DNA from: Collinsella aerofaciens
GTDB taxonomy: Bacteria; Actinomycetota; Coriobacteriia; Coriobacteriales; Coriobacteriaceae
Direction: 5' to 3'
Assembly: GCA_008671135.1 (NCBI GenBank)
Contig: RQAP01000022.1
Location: 1 to 42,020, forward strand
DNA length: 42,020 nt
The notes under the pieces were generated by a model, which ran no database searches, had not been told where the DNA came from, and saw only the letters and a list, made by a program, of their open reading frames with translations. Positions 25,306 to 31,545 of the stretch are shown piece by piece. Each line of letters begins with the position of its first letter. The stretch's first letter is position 1. Made by a program: the position numbers and the translations under genes.

Positions 25306-25328
25306 GTGGGCGGCATAGGGCTGCCCAC
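25306..25328 (+). other. Small hairpin before the lyase gene
   Basis: GTGGGC (25306-25311) pairs with GCCCAC (25323-25328), 10 nt ahead of the AAGGAG ribosome site of the lyase gene. It may influence initiation or mRNA processing. Confidence 0.35.
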
Positions 25329-25349
25329 CAGACAACTAAGGAGATTCTT

Positions 25350-26270
25350 GTGGCAACTCAGAAATTCACCGGCGTTATCCCTCCCGTCGTTGTTCCCGAT
25401 ACCGAAGACCACCAGCTCGATGTTGCCTCCTTTGAGCGCAGCATCAACCGCATGATCGATGCCGGCGTCGATGGCTTGTTCTTCCTGGGCTCCTCGGGCG
25501 AGGTCGTCTTCTCCACCGACGAGCGTCGCCGTCAGATCATCTCCGAGGCCGTCCGTATCGTCGACCACCGCGTTCCCGTTCTGGTCGGCATCATCGACAC
25601 CGAGACCGAGCGCATGATCGAGCACGGTAAGGTCGCTCAGGAGCTGGGCGCCGATGCGCTTGTCGCCACCTGCCCGTTCTATGCCCTGCAGGGCATGACC
25701 GAGGTCGAGGAGCACTTCCGCATCCTGCATGAGGAACTCGACCTGCCCATCTTCGCCTATGACATCCCCGTGTGTGTCCACACCAAGCTCCCGTGGAAGC
25801 TCCTTGCCAAGCTCGGTGCCGAGGGCGTTCTGGCCGGCGTCAAGGATTCCTCGGGTGATGACATCTCGTTCCGCTACCTCGTTCAGGAGAACGAGAAGAA
25901 CGGCCATCCGATGAGCATCCTCACCGGTCACGAGGTTGTTGTCGACGGCGCCTACCTCGGTGGCGCCGACGGTTCCGTTCCGGGTCTCGCCAACGTTGAG
26001 CCCGAGGGCTACGTGCGTCAGTGGAAGGCCGCTCAGGCTGGTGACTGGGCTACCGTCAAGGCCGAGCAGGATCGCCTCAATGAGATTTCGCACATCTGGG
26101 ATGTCACCTCGGGCGTCCAGGGTTATGCCGGTGGCGTCGGCGCCTTCAAGACCGCTATGAACCTCATGGGTATCTTCGACAGCCCGACCATGCCGCGCCC
26201 GGTGAAGGCCATGACCGGCGAGAACGTCGAGGCGATTAAGAAGGTCCTTCAGGACAACGGTCTCCTGTAA
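25350..26270 (+). CDS. NAL/DHDPS-family aldolase, probable N-acetylneuraminate lyase
   Basis: Class I aldolase with a TIM barrel; in this operon expected to split N-acetylneuraminate into ManNAc and pyruvate. Family residues are present: GSSGE (47-51), catalytic Tyr137 in FAYDIP and Schiff-base Lys165 in AGVKDSSGD. The Arg that in true dihydrodipicolinate synthases follows as YNVPSR is Cys142 here, which speaks against a lysine-pathway role. The 306-residue length is typical. The start is GTG 25350 with AAGGAG 6 nt upstream, because the family start KFTGVIPPVV follows directly; an in-frame ATG at 25266 would overlap the previous gene. It is followed by a large hairpin and the kinase gene. Another 2-keto acid aldolase activity remains possible. 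Confidence 0.82.
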   Translation: MATQKFTGVIPPVVVPDTEDHQLDVASFERSINRMIDAGVDGLFFLGSSGEVVFSTDERRRQIISEAVRIVDHRVPVLVGIIDTETERMIEHGKVAQELGADALVATCPFYALQGMTEVEEHFRILHEELDLPIFAYDIPVCVHTKLPWKLLAKLGAEGVLAGVKDSSGDDISFRYLVQENEKNGHPMSILTGHEVVVDGAYLGGADGSVPGLANVEPEGYVRQWKAAQAGDWATVKAEQDRLNEISHIWDVTSGVQGYAGGVGAFKTAMNLMGIFDSPTMPRPVKAMTGENVEAIKKVLQDNGLL

Positions 26271-26284
26271 AGCTTCCCCAGGCA

Positions 26285-26357
26285 CCCGACCTCGCCGTTC
26301 AGCCTCGTGGCCATGACCATTAGGTCAATGGCCGCGAGGCTTCACGGCGATCTCGGG
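26285..26357 (+). repeat. Long imperfect hairpin between the lyase and kinase genes
   Basis: Nested pairings stack into one arm. CCCGA (26285-26289) pairs with TCGGG (26353-26357), and CGCCGT (26293-26298) with ACGGCG (26344-26349). GCCTCG (26302-26307) pairs with CGAGGC (26335-26340), GGCCAT with ATGGCC, and GACC with GGTC around an ATTA loop. The inner 17 bp contain a single bulge. No U-run follows. It does not look like a plain terminator and could be an RNA processing, stability or regulatory element. Confidence 0.65.
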
Positions 26358-26438
26358 CACCTCGGAAACCTTTACCGTGCGGCGGGGTTAAATCCGACCG
26401 CATTTCCTGTAGTTGTTTTGTCTCCGAAGGAGAACGAC

Positions 26439-27404
26439 ATGGAGAACAAGTACGTCTGCTCTGTCGATATCGGCGGAACTAAGATCGCGACCGCCATTAT
26501 GGAGTACCCGGCTGACGGCAGCGTGCCCCATCCCGTATTTGAGGCCGAGGTTCCTACCGAGGCCCAGGAGGGCGGCGAGGCCGTCTTCCAGCGTATCGAG
26601 GCGTCCATCAAGGCCGCTCTTGAGGCGAATCCCGATGTCGAGGTCCTCGGTGTCGGTATCGGTGCCGCAGGCGTCGTCGATCCCAAGACGGGCGCCATCG
26701 CGTATGCCAACGAGATCATGCCCGGCTGGTCCGGCGTTCAGTTGGGGCCGCGCCTGCGCGAGGACCTTGGTCTCCCCGTTGCCGTTGTGGGCGACGTGCA
26801 GGCTCATGCTCTGGGCGAGGCCCACTGGGGCGTCGGCAAGGGCAAGTTCTCCGTCTTGTGTCTGGGCATCGGTACGGGCATCGGCGGCGCATATGTCGAG
26901 AACGGCCGCGTGATGCAGGGCTTCCATGGCGCTGCCGGTCATATGGGCCACATCGAGTGCTCGGCTGCCGCCGGCGTTCCCTGCGCCTGCGGCCGTTCTG
27001 GCCATCTAGAGTCGGTTGCTTCGGGCACTTCCATTGGTCGTATGTACGATGAGCGCTTTGGTCGCGTCGACCCCAGCCGTCCTTCGGTCGGTCGCGATGT
27101 GAACGACCTGTGCCGTGCGGGCGACGCAAAGGCGACCGAGGTCATCCACGATGCCGGCTTTGCGCTGGGTGCCAGCTTGGGCTCGCTCGCTAACATCCTG
27201 GACCCTGAGGTCATCGTGCTTTCGGGCGGCGTGATTCACCAAGGTCCCGATTGGCGTTCGCAGACGTGGAAGGATTCGGTGCACGAGGGCTATGCCAGCC
27301 AGGCGCTCGACCCGCTTCAGGACACGCCGATCCTCATCGGTTCTCTGGAGGGCGATGCTCCGCTCATCGGTGCCGCCGAACACCTTCTTGCATCGTTGAA
27401 GTAA
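26439..27404 (+). CDS. ROK-family sugar kinase, probable N-acetylmannosamine kinase
   Basis: Phosphorylates a hexose with ATP; the neighbours make ManNAc to ManNAc-6-P the likely reaction. The 321-residue protein has the ATP loop VDIGGTK (9-15), the catalytic Asp119 in VGDVQAHALGEA, LGIGTGIGGAYVENG, and the ROK zinc site GH-N10-CAC-GRSGH (H171, C182, C184). The last zinc ligand, usually Cys in CGxxGC, is His189. Near the end comes IVLSGGVI. The start is ATG 26439 with AAGGAG 6 nt upstream; an in-frame ATG at 26307 lies inside the hairpin. Large structured elements flank the gene on both sides. Glucokinase activity cannot be ruled out. Confidence 0.84.
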   Translation: MENKYVCSVDIGGTKIATAIMEYPADGSVPHPVFEAEVPTEAQEGGEAVFQRIEASIKAALEANPDVEVLGVGIGAAGVVDPKTGAIAYANEIMPGWSGVQLGPRLREDLGLPVAVVGDVQAHALGEAHWGVGKGKFSVLCLGIGTGIGGAYVENGRVMQGFHGAAGHMGHIECSAAAGVPCACGRSGHLESVASGTSIGRMYDERFGRVDPSRPSVGRDVNDLCRAGDAKATEVIHDAGFALGASLGSLANILDPEVIVLSGGVIHQGPDWRSQTWKDSVHEGYASQALDPLQDTPILIGSLEGDAPLIGAAEHLLASLK

Positions 27405-27421
27405 ACATAACTACCAAGTGC

Positions 27422-27519
27422 GCCTTCTGAGGCGCCGCAGATTGACGTGAAAGAGGAGCGAAGCGTACTTCGGTACGCGAGCGACGGTTTGAACGTCAAG
27501 GTGCGGTGTCTCAGAAGGC
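27422..27519 (+). repeat. 98-nt structured inverted-repeat element before nanE
   Basis: GCCTTCTGAG (27422-27431) pairs with CTCAGAAGGC (27510-27519). The helix continues through three G-U/C-G pairs into CCGCA/TGCGG, 18 bp in a row. After a 2x2 internal loop, TTGACGT (27442-27448) pairs with ACGTCAA (27493-27499). The centre holds GCGTAC-TTCG-GTACGC, a C(UUCG)G tetraloop hairpin. It ends 25 nt before the nanE ATG. It may be a dispersed intergenic repeat or a cis-acting RNA; no second copy is in the window. Confidence 0.75.
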
Positions 27520-27544
27520 TGTTTTGAGAAAGGTTGAGTCGAAC

Positions 27545-28231
27545 ATGACCGTTGATCCTTTGATCCAGTCCCTGAAGGGCAAGCTCGTCGTGAGCGTTCA
27601 GGCGTATATGGGCGAGCCGCTTCGTACGCCCGAGACCATGGCTCAAATGTCTCGCGCTTGCGAGCTTGGCGGCGCCGCCGCCATTCGCTGCCAGGGCCTT
27701 GCCGACATTGCCGCCATTAAGGGTCGCTGTGAGGTTCCTGTCATCGGCCTGTGGAAGGATGGGCACGAGGGCGTTTACATCACGCCGACGCTGCGCCACG
27801 CTCGCGCCTGCGTTGCTGCGGGTGCCGATATCGTGGCGATCGACGCCACCGATCGCCCACGTCCCGATGGCAAGACCGTCGAGGACACCTTCCGCCCGCT
27901 GCACGAGGAGGGTGTGCTCCTGATGGCGGATTGTGCCACTATCGAGGACATTCGCCGTGCGGTCGATATGGGCTTCGACCTAGTATCCACCACGCTTTCT
28001 CACGGTGTCGCCGCTATCGACTGCACCATGGCCGATGGCCCCGATCTGCCGCTCCTGCGTCAGGCGACCGAGGAATTCCCCGGCCTTTCCATCATCTGCG
28101 AGGGCCGCGTGCACACGCCCGAGGAGGCTCGCGCCGCGATTGATGCGGGCGCCTGGGCAGTTGTCGTAGGCACTGCCATTACGCACCCCACGAGTATTAC
28201 AAGTTGGTTCAAGGCTGCGCTTGAGGCGTAA
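27545..28231 (+). CDS. nanE: N-acetylmannosamine-6-phosphate 2-epimerase
   Basis: Converts ManNAc-6-P to GlcNAc-6-P, the step linking sialate breakdown to amino-sugar metabolism, in the cytoplasm. The 228-residue TIM-barrel protein shows the family segments LVVSVQAYMGEPLR near the start, VPVIGLWKDG with the catalytic-region Lys, GADIVAIDATDRPRPDG, and IICEGRVHTPEEA followed by GAWAVVVGTAITHP, the phosphate site. ATG 27545 has GAAAGG 11 nt upstream, a rather long spacing; the structured element just ahead may control access. It is the last gene of the operon. No nagA or nagB is in the window, so GlcNAc-6-P must be processed elsewhere. Confidence 0.93.
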   Translation: MTVDPLIQSLKGKLVVSVQAYMGEPLRTPETMAQMSRACELGGAAAIRCQGLADIAAIKGRCEVPVIGLWKDGHEGVYITPTLRHARACVAAGADIVAIDATDRPRPDGKTVEDTFRPLHEEGVLLMADCATIEDIRRAVDMGFDLVSTTLSHGVAAIDCTMADGPDLPLLRQATEEFPGLSIICEGRVHTPEEARAAIDAGAWAVVVGTAITHPTSITSWFKAALEA

Positions 28232-28282
28232 GACAGGCCTCGTATCCGCTCGGGGCGGTATACTCAATAAAGGCAATTGATC

Positions 28283-28317
28283 GCGCGGGATCCGCTGGCC
28301 GGGTCCCGCGCTTGTTT
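28283..28317 (+). terminator. Terminator after nanE (or attenuator ahead of rapZ)
   Basis: GCGCGGGA (28283-28290) pairs with TCCCGCGC (28304-28311), continuing inward by three pairs, and is followed by TTGTTTT. A TATACT hexamer (28259-28264) lies upstream; if it is a real -10, the stem would lie in the rapZ leader. Confidence 0.75.
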
Positions 28318-28329
28318 TAGGAGGCACAC

Positions 28330-29250
28330 ATGCAAAAGGGAGATGCCATGGATGCGGCGGAGCGCTCGGAGCGCATCCCCGATATCGTCATCATCACCGG
28401 AATGTCCGGATCGGGCCGAACGCAGGCCATGCATGTGTTTGAGGACATGGGCTACTTTTGCATCGACAACTTGCCTCCGCGTCTGATCGCCCAGCTTGCC
28501 GAACTCGTCGGCATCAATACGGGCGTGGGCAGGCATCTTGCCGTCACCTGCGACCTGCGCAGCCAGGGCTTGTTCGATGAGCTGCTCGATGCCGTTGCCG
28601 CACTCGAGGAGCGGGAAATGAGCTGTGACATCGTGTTTCTCGAGGCCTCTGACGAGGTGCTGATCCGTCGTTATAGCGAAAACCGCCGCCGCCACCCCAT
28701 TGCCAAGCCGGGGGAGACTACGGCCGATGCGATTCAGCGCGAGCGCCTGCAGCTGCAGGGTGTGCGCGACCGAGCCGATATGATTATCGACACGAGCCGT
28801 CTGCGCACCTCTGCGCTGCGCAACAAGCTACGTATGGCATTTTCCGAGCTGTCCGACCAGCAGCTCATGGACGTCCACGTGTTCTCGTTTGGCTTTAAGC
28901 ACGGCATGCCCGTCGAAGCGGACATTATGATCGACGTCCGCTTCCTGCCTAATCCGTTCTACGATCCCGAGATGCGCACGATGACCGGTCTCGATAAAAA
29001 GGTCTCCGATTTTGTTCTGGACCATCCCAAGACGCAGGAGTTTTGGAAGGCTTGGACACAGCTGCTCGATACGGTGATGCCGGGCTATATCGCGGAGGGC
29101 AAGCCGCAGCTTTCTATCGCCATCGGCTGCACGGGCGGCCAGCACCGCAGCGTTGCCATTGCCGAGGCCACGGCCCGTTACCTGGAAGGCGCTCAGTACC
29201 ACGTGAGCATCTCCCACCGCGACCTGTCGCGCGCCAACACGAAGGCATAG
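28330..29250 (+). CDS. rapZ: RapZ/YvcJ-family nucleotide-binding protein (RNase adapter type)
   Basis: P-loop NTP-binding protein; in Escherichia coli RapZ controls glmS mRNA decay, while the Gram-positive role is less clear. The 306-residue protein has the Walker A variant GMSGSGRT (about 27-34), with Arg in place of Lys as is common in actinobacterial homologues. It also has GYFCIDNLPPRL, and the C-terminal signature IAIGCTGGQHRSVAIAE of the ligand-binding domain. ATG 28330 is preceded by AGGAGG at ideal spacing. whiA follows after 6 nt. The usual middle gene glmR (yvcK) is absent between them. Confidence 0.92.
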   Translation: MQKGDAMDAAERSERIPDIVIITGMSGSGRTQAMHVFEDMGYFCIDNLPPRLIAQLAELVGINTGVGRHLAVTCDLRSQGLFDELLDAVAALEEREMSCDIVFLEASDEVLIRRYSENRRRHPIAKPGETTADAIQRERLQLQGVRDRADMIIDTSRLRTSALRNKLRMAFSELSDQQLMDVHVFSFGFKHGMPVEADIMIDVRFLPNPFYDPEMRTMTGLDKKVSDFVLDHPKTQEFWKAWTQLLDTVMPGYIAEGKPQLSIAIGCTGGQHRSVAIAEATARYLEGAQYHVSISHRDLSRANTKA

Positions 29251-29256
29251 GCCTGC

Positions 29257-30186
29257 ATGTCGTTTACCGCTGAGGTGCGCGACGAGCTTGCGCGCTGCGA
29301 ACCCGAATGTGAATACTGCGACTTGTCGACGCTTGCCGCCCTCACGCGTGTGAGTGGTACGCTTTCGCTTACCGGCTCTGGGCGGTATCGTTTGACAGTT
29401 GCGACTGAGACGGGAGCCGTCGCGCGCACGATGATCACGCTGACGCATCGTATCCTTAAGCTCAAAACGGAGTTCACCGTCCGCAAATCTGTCTTGCATA
29501 AGGTTCGAAACTACCTCATCACCTTGCCTGATCAGCCAGACCTGGATAAGGCTCTGGTGCTGCTGGGCATCCTCGACCGCAGGGGAGGGCTCGTCGCTGG
29601 TGTTCCCCGGCACATCGTTGCCCGTCCCTGCTGCAGGCTTGCCTACATCCGCGGTGCGCTCATCGCCGGCGGTTTCGTGGCCGATCCCCGCGGCGACTTT
29701 CATTTGGAGATCGCGGTGCAGGGCGAGCAATATGCCAAGGGGCTTTGCGATCTGTTGGAGCAGATTGGGGTCCATGCTCGTGTTAATGCGCGGCGGGGGT
29801 CATATGCCGTGTACATTAAGAGCGCCGAGGAAATCGAGCATCTATTAAAGCTGATTGGTGCCAAGCGCAGCGTTGCCGAGATTGAGGAGGCACGCGCGGT
29901 CAAGTTGGTTAAGAACGATGTGAACCGTCGCGTGAATGCCGAGCTGGCCAACCAGACCAGAAGCGCCGGTGCTGCCCAGCATCAGCTTGCGCTTATCGAT
30001 GAGCTCGAGCGGCGTGGTCTTCGCGATGCGCTTCCGGATGCCTTGGCGGTCTTTTGCGACCTGCGCGAGCGCTATCCCGATCTGTCGCTGCGTGATTTAG
30101 GGGAGATGGCTGATCCTCCCTTGTCGAAGTCGGCCCTCTACCATCGTGTTTTACGGCTTGAAAAGCTCATTGAAGCAAACAGGTAG
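29257..30186 (+). CDS. whiA: WhiA family DNA-binding regulator
   Basis: Transcription factor with a LAGLIDADG-homing-endonuclease-like N-terminal domain and a C-terminal helix-turn-helix; it controls sporulation septation genes in Streptomyces and is tied to cell division and envelope in other Gram-positives. The N-terminus SFTAEVRDELARCEP is family-typical. Next come RLAYIRGALIAGGFVADPRGDFHLEI in the middle and DVNRRVNAELANQTRSAGAAQHQL leading to the helix-turn-helix with LSLRDLGEMADPPLSKSALYHRVLRLEKL. The 309-residue length is standard. ATG 29257 lies 6 nt after rapZ, a coupled pair. The conserved link of whiA with gap downstream is kept. Confidence 0.95.
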   Translation: MSFTAEVRDELARCEPECEYCDLSTLAALTRVSGTLSLTGSGRYRLTVATETGAVARTMITLTHRILKLKTEFTVRKSVLHKVRNYLITLPDQPDLDKALVLLGILDRRGGLVAGVPRHIVARPCCRLAYIRGALIAGGFVADPRGDFHLEIAVQGEQYAKGLCDLLEQIGVHARVNARRGSYAVYIKSAEEIEHLLKLIGAKRSVAEIEEARAVKLVKNDVNRRVNAELANQTRSAGAAQHQLALIDELERRGLRDALPDALAVFCDLRERYPDLSLRDLGEMADPPLSKSALYHRVLRLEKLIEANR

Positions 30187-30231
30187 TTTGAAGTAACGAC
30201 TTATATATGGATTTAGCTGCTATTTTAGTAT

Positions 30232-30245
30232 TTAAAACGTTTTAA
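30232..30245. promoter_or_regulatory. Perfect 14-bp palindrome upstream of gap (LacI-type operator candidate)
   Basis: TTAAAACGTTTTAA is a perfect dyad centred on CG, the architecture of LacI/CcpA-family operators. It lies about 60 nt upstream of the candidate gap -10 in an AT-rich stretch. Confidence 0.5.
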
Positions 30246-30261
30246 CGTAAATTTGATTTTC

Positions 30262-30307
30262 AATTTCGAGCATTCTCGTGAAATTCAAGTCAAAAAAAAG
30301 GTATATT
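30262..30307 (+). promoter_or_regulatory. Candidate gap promoter with overlapping dyad
   Basis: A -10 TATATT (30302-30307) lies 17 nt from a weak -35 TGAAAT (30279-30284). AATTTC (30262-30267) and GAAATT (30280-30285) form an inverted repeat over the -35, with GAG/CTC inside. Transcription would start near 30314. Confidence 0.45.
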
Positions 30308-30379
30308 AGGCGAGTGGTTAGTTTGTGGGCCTCAACGGCGGGCGCTGTAGCTCGCGGGGGCCTTACGAAAGGAGACACA

Positions 30380-31405
30380 ATGGCAGTAAAGGTTGCTATT
30401 AACGGCTTCGGTCGCATCGGTCGTCTGGCTTTCCGTCAGATGTTCGGTCATGAGGGCTCCGAGATCGTCGCTATCAACGACCTCACCTCTCCCGATATGC
30501 TCGCTTACCTGCTGAAGTACGACTCCACGCAGGGCAACTACGCTCGCGATCACGAGGTCGTTGCTGGCGAGGATTCCATCACCGTTGACGGCAAGGAAAT
30601 CAAGATCTACAAGGAGGCCGACGCTAACAACCTGCCTTGGGGCGACCTTGACGTCGACGTCGTTCTCGAGTGCACCGGCTTCTACACCAGCAAGGCTAAG
30701 GCTCAGGCCCACATCAACGCTGGCGCCAAGAAGGTCGTCATCTCCGCTCCGGCCGGCAGCGATCTGCCCACCATCGTGTACAACGTCAACCATGAGACGC
30801 TGACCGCTGAGGACAACATCATCTCCGCTGCTTCCTGCACCACCAACTGCCTCGCCCCGATGGCCAAGGGTCTGAACGACTTCGCTCCCATCGTGTCCGG
30901 CATCATGACCACCATCCACGCCTTCACCGGCGACCAGATGCCGCTCGACGGCCCGCAGCGCAAGGGCAACTTCCGTCGCTCCCGCGCCTGCTCCGAGAAC
31001 ATCGTCCCGAACACCACGGGCGCTGCCAAGGCCATCGGCCTGGTTCTCCCCGAGCTCAACGGCAAGCTCATCGGTGCCGCCCAGCGCGTCCCGACGCCGA
31101 CCGGCTCGCTGACCAACCTCTACGCCGTCGTTGACAAGAAGGTCACCGTCGACGAGGTCAACGCTGCCATGAAGGCCTACGCCGAGACCATCCCCGAGAC
31201 CTTCGCCTACAACGAGGACCAGATCGTCTCCCGCGACATCGTCGGCGAGACCCACGGCTCCATCTTCGACGCCACTCAGACCATGTGCTCTGACCTCGGC
31301 AACGGCCAGACCCTCGTTCAGGTCACCTCTTGGTACGACAACGAGAACTCCTACACCTCTCAGATGGTCCGCACCATCAAGTACTTCGAGAAGTTCGTTG
31401 CTTAA
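30380..31405 (+). CDS. gap: Glyceraldehyde-3-phosphate dehydrogenase (type I)
   Basis: Oxidises glyceraldehyde-3-phosphate to 1,3-bisphosphoglycerate with NAD in glycolysis. The N-terminal Rossmann motif INGFGRIGR is followed by Asp34 in AINDL, the residue favouring NAD over NADP. The catalytic Cys153 lies in SAASCTTNCLAP. Other marks are GAAKAIGLVLPELNGKL and the C-terminal SWYDNENSYTSQMVRT. The 341-residue length is typical. ATG 30380 follows AAAGGAG with good spacing. Codons are extremely biased (C-ended, GGC, GTC), as in highly expressed genes. A strong terminator separates gap from pgk. Confidence 0.97.
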   Translation: MAVKVAINGFGRIGRLAFRQMFGHEGSEIVAINDLTSPDMLAYLLKYDSTQGNYARDHEVVAGEDSITVDGKEIKIYKEADANNLPWGDLDVDVVLECTGFYTSKAKAQAHINAGAKKVVISAPAGSDLPTIVYNVNHETLTAEDNIISAASCTTNCLAPMAKGLNDFAPIVSGIMTTIHAFTGDQMPLDGPQRKGNFRRSRACSENIVPNTTGAAKAIGLVLPELNGKLIGAAQRVPTPTGSLTNLYAVVDKKVTVDEVNAAMKAYAETIPETFAYNEDQIVSRDIVGETHGSIFDATQTMCSDLGNGQTLVQVTSWYDNENSYTSQMVRTIKYFEKFVA

Positions 31406-31442
31406 TTTAGCTTTTAGCGAATAGCTCGTTGAGCGTCTAAAG

Positions 31443-31489
31443 AAGGGCGCGGCCTTATAGGGCTTACACCCTAGGGTCGCGCCCTTTTT
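31443..31489 (+). terminator. Strong terminator between gap and pgk
   Basis: AAGGGCGCG (31443-31451) pairs with CGCGCCCTT (31478-31486); the helix extends inward to about 12-14 bp with G-U pairs and ends in a run of five T (31485-31489). Confidence 0.9.
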
Positions 31490-31545
31490 ATAAGAAATCG
31501 TCTGCCGTAATGGGAGGCAGACACGTACGAAAGGTAGAAGCAAAC

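Noticed and set aside
25350..26270. Assigning dapA
   Set aside because: The substrate Arg of DHDPS is Cys here and all neighbours are sialate genes.
28259..28264. TATACT as a rapZ promoter
   Set aside because: No supporting -35; kept only as a remark with the following stem.
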